Part shown: positions 1 through 7,632 of the stretch, in pieces
Layout of the letters: the number at the start of each line of letters is the position of its first letter
Position numbering within the stretch: the stretch's first letter is position 1
NCBI RefSeq assembly: GCF_009729415.1
Contig: NZ_MPKW01000018.1
Location: 1 to 64,000 of the forward strand
DNA: 64,000 nucleotides
From: Mycolicibacterium sp. CBMA 234
Lineage (GTDB): Bacteria; Actinomycetota; Actinomycetes; Mycobacteriales; Mycobacteriaceae
Reading direction: 5' to 3'
The notes under the pieces: generated by a model
What the model was told of the DNA's origin: nothing
The model's database searches: none
What the model saw: the letters and a program-made list of their open reading frames with translations, nothing else
Program-made: the position numbers and the translations under genes

Positions 1-1738
1 TGGGTGACACCGCCGATGTGGTTGGAGCCGTGGTGGTTTCAGTCACCGGCGCTGCCTGCACGGTGCTGGTTGCGACCGGTGCCGGCGACGTCGTCTGGTC
101 GCTCGTCTGCGGCTGCGTCGGGATCGGCATCGAAATGCTCGGCGGCACGACGACGGGCGCAGGGGCCGACGTGGTGACGGTCACCGGCGATGTTGCCGGG
201 CTGTCGGGCTGTTGGGTTCCGCCGAAGGTGACTGCGAGCGCTCCGATCGGCAGGGCAAGCAGCAGGCCTGCGGTCGCGAGCCAACGGGTACGGCCGTGCC
301 GGGCGTGCGAGCGCGAATGCCGTTCGGGCCCAGCTCCGTTCGGCAGCGGTGCGGAATCGACGGTCAGTCCGCCACCAGTCGAGATGCCTTGGCCTGCAAC
401 GCCTGTGCTGACTGCACCGACGGAGCTACCGATTCCAGGAATCGCGGTGTTGGCGCGGGGTGCGCCGTGCAGGTTCCAGCCGTAGCCGCCGCCGACGTAG
501 TCCGAGTCGCCGGTGCTGCCCTGCAGGCCGCTACCAGGCAGGTGCGGGCCGTGGCCGGACTCGTGCTTGGTCGAGTGGTGGCCGAGGCTGGGCTTTTCGT
601 CGCCGTTGTCGCCGTCATCGGAACGCGGGGCCCCGAAGTGGGTCCAGCCGTAACCGCCGCCCGCGTAGTCGGAGTCGCCACCGCCAGTGACGCCGTGGCC
701 TGCGGGGGTGCCGCCGTGTGCGGGGCGGGCGTGGTGGCTCAGGCTGGGGCGTTCTTCTCCGTCACCTTCGGGGTTTGAGTCGCTGCCGCCAGTGGGTCCG
801 CCGTCATCAGGGGCTGGTGGGTCGGCGGGCTGCTGGTCGGACGTGTCATCACTGTGATGGTCGTCGCTCGAGGAGCCGCCATCGTCGGTGGGGGAGACGT
901 CGTAGATGTCACTGCCATCGGTCGACGCGTTGGTGCCGAGATCGCCTTCGGCGGTGGAGGTGTCGTAGATGTCGCTGCCGTCGCCACCGATATCACCGGC
1001 GCCCGTGACGACATCGACTGAATCGCCATTTGTGTCAACAGGATCCACGGAGAAGCCGGTGTGGATCGTGCCGTCACTGTTGTGGGCCGTGCCGTCGGGG
1101 TCCGTCCAGCTACCGTCCTGGTGGAATATGTAGGACCCGCCGAAGGGGCCGGGCATAGACGTGTCGCCGTTGTCGTAGTGGGTGACGCCGTCTTTGTCGG
1201 TCCAGGTGCCGTCGGTGTAGTGCAAGTTGCCGTCGCGGTCGGTCCAGGTGCCGTCGATGTGATAGGTGTTGCCGTCGGGGTCGGTCCAGCTGTTATCGGA
1301 GTTGATGGTCCAGCCGCTAGGGGTCTGCACCTGACCGTCGGGGGAGGTGGTGTTGCCATCTTGGTCGAGGGTGAGTCCGCTGGGGGAATGGATGGTTCCG
1401 TTCGCGTCCACCCAGGAGCCGGTCTTGGGGTTAACGGTTCCGCCGCCGTTGCCGAGGCTCGGATCGAAGTAGGTGCCGTCCGGGTGCACGACGAGGTTGT
1501 CGTCGCCGAAGGGGCCGGGCTCGATGATGTCGCCGTTGGCTTCGTGAATGTGGCCGTCGCTGTCGATCCAGCCGTCTTTCGTGTAGGTGGTGCCATTGGG
1601 ATCGGTCCAGCTGCCATCGGGGTTGATCTTCCAGCCGTCCGCGGGGTTGCTCGAATCGGAGCTGCCGCCATGGACATCCGGTCGGTACCAACCCTTTTCG
1701 CCGCCGTGGGAGATGTGGGTGAGTTCCCGAGTGCCCAT
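1..1738 (-). CDS. WTDxDG-repeat single-pass membrane protein (partial, 3' end outside window)
   Basis: The frame starts at ATG 1738 (MGTRELTHISHGG) and stays open for 579 codons to the window edge, so the C-terminus is missing. Residues about 30-210 are imperfect tandem repeats built on WTDPDG / DGTWTDxDG. Residues about 220-290 are Asp/Ser-rich. A block of about 56 residues ending in GDSDYxGGGYGW is duplicated (around 350 and 409). A basic stretch (SHARHGRTRW) precedes one hydrophobic segment at about 482-503, followed by a Pro/Thr/Ser tail. There is no N-terminal signal peptide, so the positive-inside rule suggests repeats in the cytosol and tail outside; export by another route is possible. 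I do not recognise the family. The promoter carries a triple 11-bp heptamer array, pointing to control by the SARP regulator at 4083-5216. Confidence 0.8.
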   Translation of the reverse strand, partial: MGTRELTHISHGGEKGWYRPDVHGGSSDSSNPADGWKINPDGSWTDPNGTTYTKDGWIDSDGHIHEANGDIIEPGPFGDDNLVVHPDGTYFDPSLGNGGGTVNPKTGSWVDANGTIHSPSGLTLDQDGNTTSPDGQVQTPSGWTINSDNSWTDPDGNTYHIDGTWTDRDGNLHYTDGTWTDKDGVTHYDNGDTSMPGPFGGSYIFHQDGSWTDPDGTAHNSDGTIHTGFSVDPVDTNGDSVDVVTGAGDIGGDGSDIYDTSTAEGDLGTNASTDGSDIYDVSPTDDGGSSSDDHHSDDTSDQQPADPPAPDDGGPTGGSDSNPEGDGEERPSLSHHARPAHGGTPAGHGVTGGGDSDYAGGGYGWTHFGAPRSDDGDNGDEKPSLGHHSTKHESGHGPHLPGSGLQGSTGDSDYVGGGYGWNLHGAPRANTAIPGIGSSVGAVSTGVAGQGISTGGGLTVDSAPLPNGAGPERHSRSHARHGRTRWLATAGLLLALPIGALAVTFGGTQQPDSPATSPVTVTTSAPAPVVVPPSISMPIPTQPQTSDQTTSPAPVATSTVQAAPVTETTTAPTTSAVSP

Positions 1739-1791
1739 GTTGTCCGCCTCTTCCTCGTTGGTGGTTGACCTCTTGTCGGCCGGTCACGTAG

Positions 1792-1833
1792 AGGATGAGG
1801 CGGGGTTCTTGCTTCGTTCTTGCGTGATTCTTG
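1792..1833 (-). promoter_or_regulatory. SARP-type promoter: triple heptamer array plus -10, leftward
   Basis: Read on the minus strand, CAAGAAT (1833-1827), CAAGAAC (1822-1816) and CAAGAAC (1811-1805) repeat at exactly 11 bp. Seven bases further is CATCCT (1797-1792), a plausible -10. Heptamers spaced one helical turn apart just upstream of the -10 are the known layout of SARP activator sites. It drives the gene starting at 1738. Confidence 0.75.
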
Positions 1834-1861
1834 AGCGCTCGCCAGCTATCCGGTGGCACCG

Positions 1862-1903
1862 CAAAAACCGCGCAAGAATTGCCCAAGGAGTCCATCCCAT
1901 CCT
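1862..1903 (+). promoter_or_regulatory. SARP-type promoter: triple heptamer array plus -10, rightward
   Basis: CAAAAAC (1862), CAAGAAT (1873) and CAAGGAG (1884) repeat at exactly 11 bp, followed after seven bases by CATCCT (1898-1903). The geometry and hexamer match the divergent array at 1792-1833. The downstream gene starts at 1946. Confidence 0.75.
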
Positions 1904-1945
1904 TTCGGCAACGGCCACGACTGGCTGGCAGGAAAGGAACAAACG

Positions 1946-2278
1946 ATGAAGCGAATCGCTACGAGTTTGGCGGCGGCCGCGGCAGTGTCGGCCGGCCTGG
2001 GGCTGGGCCTGGCGACCGCGGGTAGCGCGCAAGCCACGACCTACTGCCCGGGCCAGGGCTACTTGGCCCAAGACCCGTGGCCAGGCTTCGACCGAAGCGT
2101 GTGCCACCACTACGAGTACGCGCCGGGGCCAGACGGCCACGGGGGAATGCTCGACGACGACACCGGAATCTTTCACACGTGGGCGCCGGCTCCAGCACCG
2201 CCGCCCGACGCGCCGCACGGTGCGGTCTGCATCGGCCCGTTCGTCATCTCCGGTCCAGCCTGGCAGTGCGCGCTCTGA
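1946..2278 (+). CDS. Small secreted protein of unknown function
   Basis: This gene encodes 110 residues with a clear Sec signal peptide (MKRIATSLAAAAAVSAGLG, cleavage after the Ala-rich AQA region near residue 30). The mature part is acidic, Pro/Gly-rich, and contains four cysteines and a proline run (APAPAPPPDAP). ATG 1946 was chosen over an upstream in-frame ATG because GGAAAGG precedes it and the signal peptide begins there. It is divergent from the repeat protein and has its own SARP-type promoter, so the two are probably co-regulated. Its stop lies three bases from the convergent methyltransferase gene. No function can be assigned. Confidence 0.8.
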   Translation: MKRIATSLAAAAAVSAGLGLGLATAGSAQATTYCPGQGYLAQDPWPGFDRSVCHHYEYAPGPDGHGGMLDDDTGIFHTWAPAPAPPPDAPHGAVCIGPFVISGPAWQCAL

Positions 2279-2281
2279 GGG

Positions 2282-3571
2282 TCACGACGCCCGCAACAGC
2301 TCGATGCGTGCGGCCGGCATGCCACTGCGACCCTCGTACGCGCTTTTGACGGCAAGCACGTGGTTCAGTCCCAGCCGGTTGGCTTCGAACCCGAGTGCCG
2401 ACCCTGCCATGTACAGCCGCCACACCCGGGCTCGGCCGACGCTGCTGTACGCCACGGCCTGGTCCCAATTCGCGTCCAGGTTCGCCACCCAGGCCCGCAG
2501 CGTTCGCGCGTAGTGTTCGCGCAGCGATTCGACGTCGCGTACTTCGAACCCGGCGTCTTCGAGTGCCTCGATCATCGTTGCCATCGGTTCGAGCTCCCCA
2601 TCGGGAAAGACATACCGGTCGATGAACGAGTGGTGGGAGAACCTCGCGGCCTTGCCTGGCCGTCGGGAGATCGCACTGTTGAGCAGGCGGCCGCCCGGTC
2701 GCAGTAGCGCCAACAGCTTCGTCGCGTATTCCGGCAGCATGGCGGCACCGACGTGCTCGGCCATGCCGATGCTCGAGATCGCGTCGTAGGGGCCGTCATC
2801 GATGTCGCGGTAGTCCTGAACTCGGATCTCGACGGCATGGCTCATGCCCGCGTCGATCATGAGTTGCTTGGCGTAGTCGGCCTGCTCGTGCGACAACGTC
2901 ACCCCGACCACCTGCGCGCCGTACTTGCGGGCGGCGTGCAGGGCGAATGTGCCCCATCCGCATCCGACATCGAGGACGCGCATGTCGGGGCCCAAGCCGA
3001 GCTTGCGTGCCACCAGATCGCATTTGGCGAATTGCGCCGCGTCAAGATCCTTGACCGTCGGCGGCCAATACCCGGCGGAGTACGTCATCGACCTGCCGAG
3101 CACCAGCCGGTAGAAGTCATTGCTGACGTCGTAGTGGTGGTGGATGGCGGCCGCATCGCGGCGTTTGCCATGCCGGTGTGTGTGCAGATGGGCCGCTTCC
3201 TCCGCGGGAGGCTTCGGCGGCAGGCCGATAACCCCAAGCCGCAGTGCGGCTTTCGCGCACGCTGTCTTCGTGCGTCTGTCGACCGTGACATGCGGCCCGA
3301 CCGTCGGATCGGACAGCCGCTGCAGCGCCTCTAGACAGCCGAGCAGATCGCCGTCGATATCGATATCACCGGACACGTAGGCGCGTGCCAGGCCCACTTC
3401 GTTGGGTGCCCACAGCAATCGCAACAGGCCCCGCTTGCTGATGGTCATTTGCCATGGCGCATCAGACGGTCCGTCGACGCTCCCGTCCCAGCCCTTGATC
3501 TTGACCGGAATTTCCTCGCGCACCATGGCCCGGATCATCGGCGTCAGGGTGGCAGCAACACTTGAACTCAT
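2282..3571 (-). CDS. SAM-dependent methyltransferase, cyclopropane-fatty-acid synthase family
   Basis: The 429-residue protein has a Rossmann SAM-binding core with VLDVGCGWG near residue 200 and the CFA-synthase hallmark YDVSNDFYRL upstream of it. An N-terminal domain of about 130 residues (MVREEIPVKIKGWDG) precedes the core, as in the longer UfaA-like members rather than the short mycolic-acid CmaA/PcaA enzymes. The family transfers a methylene or methyl group from SAM to an unsaturated lipid chain at the membrane; the lipid here is unknown. ATG 3571 (MSSSVAATL) was preferred to an in-frame ATG 32 codons upstream, because that extension would run through the SARP-type array of the divergent gene. 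Confidence 0.85.
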   Translation of the reverse strand: MSSSVAATLTPMIRAMVREEIPVKIKGWDGSVDGPSDAPWQMTISKRGLLRLLWAPNEVGLARAYVSGDIDIDGDLLGCLEALQRLSDPTVGPHVTVDRRTKTACAKAALRLGVIGLPPKPPAEEAAHLHTHRHGKRRDAAAIHHHYDVSNDFYRLVLGRSMTYSAGYWPPTVKDLDAAQFAKCDLVARKLGLGPDMRVLDVGCGWGTFALHAARKYGAQVVGVTLSHEQADYAKQLMIDAGMSHAVEIRVQDYRDIDDGPYDAISSIGMAEHVGAAMLPEYATKLLALLRPGGRLLNSAISRRPGKAARFSHHSFIDRYVFPDGELEPMATMIEALEDAGFEVRDVESLREHYARTLRAWVANLDANWDQAVAYSSVGRARVWRLYMAGSALGFEANRLGLNHVLAVKSAYEGRSGMPAARIELLRAS

Positions 3572-3630
3572 GTCGGGTGAGTTCCCCGGAGCAATCCCGG
3601 TTAATCGCGTAACCGCTGTTTTTCGGGCCT

Positions 3631-3672
3631 CAAGAATCGCCCAAGAATTACGCAAGATGCCAGCCATACCTT
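3631..3672 (+). promoter_or_regulatory. SARP-type promoter: third triple heptamer array
   Basis: CAAGAAT (3631), CAAGAAT (3642) and CAAGATG (3653) repeat at exactly 11 bp. Seven bases after the last repeat lies TACCTT (3667-3672), a TAnnnT-type -10. It has the same geometry as the arrays at 1792-1833 and 1862-1903 and points at the gene starting at 3734. Confidence 0.75.
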
Positions 3673-3733
3673 CATGTCGTCAACAAAACACCGGGTCGAC
3701 CGCAAAGGCCCCCAAGAACTTCGGAGCAACGAC

Positions 3734-3979
3734 ATGTTCACCACCGCCGTCAAGAAAACGATCATCACCGGACTGCTCGCCGGCAGCGCAACGTTGGCCG
3801 GTCTGGGCCTGGCCACCGGCACCGCCAGCGCGTTCAACCCGCAGCCGGAGCCTCCCGGCCTCACTCAGGCCCATGGCAGCGGTGGCGGAGCCGGCAAGGA
3901 GTTCGGCCAGAAGTACGACGGTGAGGGCCAGCACCACGGTGGGCAGGGGCTCAACGGTGGTCCGCTTCACGCCGGTTAG
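3734..3979 (+). CDS. Small secreted Gly/His-rich protein
   Basis: An 81-residue product with a Sec signal peptide (hydrophobic ITGLLAGSATLAGLGLATG, cleavage after TASA near residue 33) and a mature part of about 48 residues containing NPQPEPPG, a Gly-rich linker and a His/Gly-rich tail (GQHHGGQGLNGG). ATG 3734 is preceded by GGAG at a suitable distance; an in-frame ATG 20 codons upstream would add a charged extension ahead of the signal peptide and is unlikely. It has a SARP-type promoter. It resembles many small exported mycobacterial proteins but has no recognisable domain. Confidence 0.75.
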   Translation: MFTTAVKKTIITGLLAGSATLAGLGLATGTASAFNPQPEPPGLTQAHGSGGGAGKEFGQKYDGEGQHHGGQGLNGGPLHAG

Positions 3980-4006
3980 AGCTGCGCGTCATCACTGCGA
4001 CGCACC

Positions 4007-4038
4007 GCGCCGATGACGGTGATTGCCGTCATCGGCGC
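4007..4038. terminator. Bidirectional hairpin between convergent genes
   Basis: A perfect 13-bp stem (4007-4019 with 4026-4038, arm GCGCCGATGACGG) and a 6-base loop sit between the small secreted protein and the SARP gene, which converge here. No clear U-tract follows, as is common in mycobacteria. Confidence 0.6.
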
Positions 4039-4082
4039 TGGTCCATGTGCCAGGCCGATAGTTGCGTCACATTGAAAGATGT

Positions 4083-5216
4083 TCAAGAAGAACTGATTTC
4101 GAGGGTGAACTCGTTGTCGCCGATCCGGATATGGTCTCCGTTGTCTAGGTTGGCGCTATTGGCGATCCGGCGTCGGTTCACTTCGATGCCGTTGGCCGAG
4201 CGCTGATCGGTGATGACGAAGCCGGTTCCGGTGTTGACGATGATGGCGTGATGCCTGCTGACCGCCGCGTCGTCCAGGACGATGTCGTTGTCGGCGAGCC
4301 GGCCGATGTGGGTGACCGCTTCTTGCAGCTGGACGAATTGGCCACTGGCATAACGGAGCCCGGCGGCCCGGACTTGTCCGCTGGTGTCGAGGCTGGCCGC
4401 AAGTTTGATCAGTGTGCGTGTCGCCGTTGCTTGGGCGGCGCGCTTGGCGTCGATCGGTTCCTGACGCAGAATCCGGCCGTAGAGTGAGGTGACGGTCGGA
4501 CCGGGGTCGATGCCCAAGTCTTCGGCCAGCCTCGTCTTGAGACGTTGGTAGCACTGCAACGCGTCGGATTGGCGTTCGGTGACGTAGTAGGCGGTGACGA
4601 GTTGAACCCACAGCGGTTCGCGGTACGGATACTCAGCTGCGAGTAGTTCAAGTTCGCCGATGATGGAATTGGCTCGGCCACAGGCAATTTCGGCTTCCGC
4701 GCGGGCACTGTGGGCCGTCAGCTTGTCCTCGGTGAGGGCCGTGGTGAAGGTGTCGACGAAGGAATAGCCGCGCAAGTCGTCCAGGGCCGGCCCTCTCCAT
4801 TCGGAGAGTGCGGCGGTCAAGTCGCAAGTGGCAGTTTCAAATTGGCCGGCGGCGGAGGCTTGCAGAGCGGTGCTCGTCGCGAGTTTGAAGCGCCCCAGAT
4901 CGTAGTTGGCGTCGGCGAGCTGTAGGCGGTACCCAGGCGGTGCACTGGCGAGTACGGTGCGCGCGTCGTCTCGGCCGGTACCGAGTACTCGGCGGAGGTT
5001 GGAGACGTACGCCTGCACACTCGCGCGGGCTGCGGGTATCGGATCGTCGCCCCATACCGCGTCGATCAGAGTGTCCGCACTGATGGCGCGGTTACGGTTG
5101 ATGACCAGCATCGCCAATACGGCGCGCTGTTTGGCAGCGCCCAGGGCGACCGGAATCCCCGTCACGCTGACGTGCAGCGGTCCCAGCACACTCACATCGA
5201 GACCGGCCTGGCCCAT
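4083..5216 (-). CDS. SARP-family transcriptional activator with C-terminal FHA domain (EmbR-like)
   Basis: The 377-residue protein has three domains in order: an OmpR/PhoB-type winged helix (about 5-95, containing LGAAKQRAVLAMLV and the SVQAYVSNLRR recognition region), a bacterial transcriptional activation domain (about 100-245, ending in LAEDLGIDPGP), and an FHA domain (about 290-370) with the GR, SRHH and NG phosphothreonine-binding motifs near 305, 320 and 342. This is the architecture of M. tuberculosis EmbR, which is phosphorylated by PknH and reads it through its FHA domain. Start ATG 5216 has GGAGGAGG eight bases upstream. Heptamer arrays near three neighbouring genes suggest it acts locally rather than on emb genes, none of which is in the window. 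Confidence 0.88.
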   Translation of the reverse strand: MGQAGLDVSVLGPLHVSVTGIPVALGAAKQRAVLAMLVINRNRAISADTLIDAVWGDDPIPAARASVQAYVSNLRRVLGTGRDDARTVLASAPPGYRLQLADANYDLGRFKLATSTALQASAAGQFETATCDLTAALSEWRGPALDDLRGYSFVDTFTTALTEDKLTAHSARAEAEIACGRANSIIGELELLAAEYPYREPLWVQLVTAYYVTERQSDALQCYQRLKTRLAEDLGIDPGPTVTSLYGRILRQEPIDAKRAAQATATRTLIKLAASLDTSGQVRAAGLRYASGQFVQLQEAVTHIGRLADNDIVLDDAAVSRHHAIIVNTGTGFVITDQRSANGIEVNRRRIANSANLDNGDHIRIGDNEFTLEISSS

Positions 5217-5416
5217 GCCGGCAGCCTCCTCCTGGCGGCAAGTGGCAGAACCGTACGTGGCTAGGCCACCGCCGTCGTCGTCAAACTCTAATACCGGGCT
5301 TACCGGCAGCGACCTCGGAAGTTCCTGCGAAGATCTCGCCCTCGGCCACAACCGGGGGCGAGCTTGTGCGCGTCCGTTGGAACTTGTTGTTGCTCAGCAC
5401 TTCTAGGTGCGGACAA

Positions 5417-6046
5417 TCAGCCGGGCAGCCCGGTCTTGATCGCCGCGGCTTGCTTTTGGCTGACGTCGGTGACGAAGTCAGGTGGCGCGGCGGCGCCTGC
5501 AGGACCATCGAATTCGAGAGTTACGAACGCCTTGCCCTCGGTGAACAGCACCACCGTCACCGATTTGGCGCCGTCGGGGGAGTTACCCGACACCGAGGTG
5601 CCGCCGGTGCCAACAGCGATCGGTGCTGGCGTTCCACCCGTGACATTGCTGCCGAGCGCGCCCTTGGCCGCCTCGAGGGCACTGGTCGCAGTGGCAGCAT
5701 CCGGCAGGATCAGGATCGTGTCACCGACGACGTGCGTACCGTCGGGGTTGCTGAACGATGTCGCCACGCCAGGCTTGTCGTTCGGGTTCTGTATCGGCGC
5801 GCTCGCGGTGAATACTTCCGGCGCGACCATGTCGGTGCCCTTGATGAGCAACGCGGTGTAGTCGGTCGGTTGGGCCGCCGCGGAACTCGACGTCGAACTG
5901 GACGGCGCTGCCGACGTGGCTGACGTGGCTGACGTGGCCGACGTAGATGACTCCTTGGACTTGGAATCGTTGCTGCAGCCGACCGCCGTCAATACCACCA
6001 ACGCACCGGTCCCAATCGCGCCGGCAACCCTCACAGATGTCCTCAT
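5417..6046 (-). CDS. Putative lipoprotein
   Basis: This 209-residue protein has a lipoprotein signal peptide ending in the lipobox LTAVGC (Cys24). A low-complexity linker rich in SAT/Ser follows, encoded partly by a 9-bp tandem repeat. The rest, from about residue 60, is a globular domain (PTDYTALLIKGTDMVAP...) that I do not recognise, though mycobacterial lipoproteins of this size and layout are common. Start ATG 6046 is preceded by AGGAG. It would be anchored to the outer face of the plasma membrane. The gene lies upstream of the SARP regulator in the same direction, 200 bp apart, so co-transcription is possible but not shown. Confidence 0.75.
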   Translation of the reverse strand: MRTSVRVAGAIGTGALVVLTAVGCSNDSKSKESSTSATSATSATSAAPSSSTSSSAAAQPTDYTALLIKGTDMVAPEVFTASAPIQNPNDKPGVATSFSNPDGTHVVGDTILILPDAATATSALEAAKGALGSNVTGGTPAPIAVGTGGTSVSGNSPDGAKSVTVVLFTEGKAFVTLEFDGPAGAAAPPDFVTDVSQKQAAAIKTGLPG

Positions 6047-6168
6047 GCAGTAGAGCTCCTATCCGGCGAGGTCCGCCGCCCGCCACGCGGTGCCCGGCAG
6101 AGTGGCCGGCGGAAAAACCCTAACGCGAACCCGTGGTTCCGACGGCCCGTTTGTCGCGGTTGGAACTG

Positions 6169-6513
6169 TCAGTTCATTGGGCCGTCCGGCAGCGGTGCGT
6201 TGCAGCGCTCCCGGAAGTCGGCCGCGGGCTGCCGCACACCCTGCACCTCGGCCTTCACCTGCGGATTGGCATCCATGTAGTTGGTGATCTCGGTGCGCAT
6301 CTGGTCCCGGGACTTGCCTTTGAGGCTGGTGAAGAAGGCGTTCACGTCGGGATGGGTGAACAGGTACGACGACATGCCCGCGTCGACACCGGCCATCACG
6401 CCGGCGAGGTCGGCCGCGGTGCAGTTCGGCGGATCGGCCACGGCCGTCGTAGCTGTGCCGAGGAGCGTCGTCCCGGCGATGACACCGGCGCCGATGATAT
6501 TGCGGATCTTCAT
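6169..6513 (-). CDS. Secreted hemophore-related protein (Rv0203/Rv1174c-type family)
   Basis: A 114-residue exported protein. The signal peptide (MKIRNIIGAGVIAGTTLL) is cleaved after VADP near residue 28, and the mature domain is all-helical with one Cys near each end and the family pattern CTAADLAGVMAGV ... YLFTHPDVNAFF ... MDANPQ. These proteins bind heme or are related to heme carriers in mycobacteria. ATG 6513 was chosen because it begins the signal peptide and has AAGGAAGAG upstream. Heme binding is inferred from the family; I cannot confirm ligand residues. Confidence 0.8.
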   Translation of the reverse strand: MKIRNIIGAGVIAGTTLLGTATTAVADPPNCTAADLAGVMAGVDAGMSSYLFTHPDVNAFFTSLKGKSRDQMRTEITNYMDANPQVKAEVQGVRQPAADFRERCNAPLPDGPMN

Positions 6514-6547
6514 GTGTGGCTCTTCCTTGAATGTTGGTCGGACAGGG

Positions 6548-6850
6548 TCAGCGGCGTGGACCGATACCGCCGCCACCGCCGCCTCCGATAGGCGGACGGA
6601 TGGGGCGGATCGGGACGTTTATGTCGATGCCCCAGCCGTCGTCGCAGTACCAGGGGTCGGCGCAATATCCCGGATAGGCGGGGCCGGCTGACGGAGGAGT
6701 CGGACCGCCGCCACGAACGTCACCCTGGGCACACACGGTGGCATATCCGGCACCGCTGCAGTCGGCGGATGCGGGCGATGCCTCGATGACGCCGATCGGC
6801 GCAAACGTAAGCACGAGACCGAGGCTGAGATAGCGCTGCTTCTGTTGCAT
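6548..6850 (-). CDS. Small secreted Gly/Pro-rich protein
   Basis: A 100-residue protein with a signal peptide (MQQKQRYLSLGLVLTFAPIG, cleavage after ASADC region near 33), two cysteine pairs (DCSG...TVCAQ and YCADPWYCDDGW) and a C-terminal run of glycines ending GIGPRR. It resembles the abundant small mycobacterial exported proteins with a CADPWYCDD core, whose function is unknown. ATG 6850 is preceded by AGGGAG. It lies 34 bp upstream of the hemophore-like gene in the same direction, so the pair may be co-transcribed. Confidence 0.75.
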   Translation of the reverse strand: MQQKQRYLSLGLVLTFAPIGVIEASPASADCSGAGYATVCAQGDVRGGGPTPPSAGPAYPGYCADPWYCDDGWGIDINVPIRPIRPPIGGGGGGGIGPRR

Positions 6851-7071
6851 AGCTGCTCCCTGTGCAGTACTGGTCCGCCTTTGGCGGATGCACCGAACTG
6901 GTGTCTGATCAGCATAATTGGGCATTGCCGCTCCGGAGGCTGATGGGCGATTATTGACGTATTCGGAACTGTCGGTCGGCGCTGAGAGGCCGCTCCGCAA
7001 TCTCGATACGCGAGGACTGTCGGCAGTCGTGCCGTGCGTCCCATTCGGGCAGGCTTGGCGAAGGAGTCGAT

Positions 7072-7632
7072 ATGGGCGAGAACACGCAGGACTGGACCAA
7101 GCCGGCCGCCATGGCGATCCCCAAGGAGGGGTACTTCGAGGAGGTCCGGGGCCGCTACGGCCCGGTGTTCCCGAGGACGCCTGCCTGCTATGGCTTTTCG
7201 ATCATCGCCAAGGTGAAAGAGGGCCGCGAGGAAGTTGTTCGGGCCTACGGCAAGACCATCGAGGAGACGATCAAGGCCAGTCCCGAGGCGCTGGCTCCGC
7301 TGCGCCTGCACTATCTGCGGTGGAATCTGTTCGATGTCGGGTCTGGTCTGCACTTCCAGTACATGGGCATCTTCGACACCGACTTCGACAAGTACACCGA
7401 AGACGCGGTGGCGCTGTTCAGCGCGACTGGCGTCACGACGGTGTTCACGAATCTCGAAGGTTTCCCTGAGGATTGGGAGACCAACACCGAGGCCTTCATC
7501 AACTTCGTCCGGGACCACCAGCAGCCGAGTTTCCTGGAGTACGGCGAGTACCCGTACGTGACCGCGGACGAGATCAAGAAGGCCCTTCGCCTGAAGGCTG
7601 CGTTCTCGACGATGCTCGATCAGATGCAGTAA
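7072..7632 (+). CDS. Conserved hypothetical protein paired with DyP peroxidase
   Basis: 186 residues, soluble, no signal peptide or membrane segment. It is rich in aromatic and acidic residues (HYLRWNLFDV, YMGIFDTDFDKY, FLEYGEYPYV). I do not recognise the family. Its TAA stop overlaps by one base the ATG of the DyP peroxidase gene (TAATG), so the two are translationally coupled and probably work together. ATG 7072 follows AAGGAG. Confidence 0.75.
   Translation: MGENTQDWTKPAAMAIPKEGYFEEVRGRYGPVFPRTPACYGFSIIAKVKEGREEVVRAYGKTIEETIKASPEALAPLRLHYLRWNLFDVGSGLHFQYMGIFDTDFDKYTEDAVALFSATGVTTVFTNLEGFPEDWETNTEAFINFVRDHQQPSFLEYGEYPYVTADEIKKALRLKAAFSTMLDQMQ

Noticed and set aside
739..1677. A 312-codon minus-strand frame rich in Thr/Pro/Ala inside the repeat-protein gene
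   Set aside because: The adjacent frame (start 1738) is open to the window edge and encodes real periodic WTDxDG repeats; this one is a low-complexity shadow.
5217..5416. A SARP heptamer array upstream of the SARP gene itself (autoregulation)
   Set aside because: I looked for CAAGAA or TTCTTG at 11-bp spacing here and found none.
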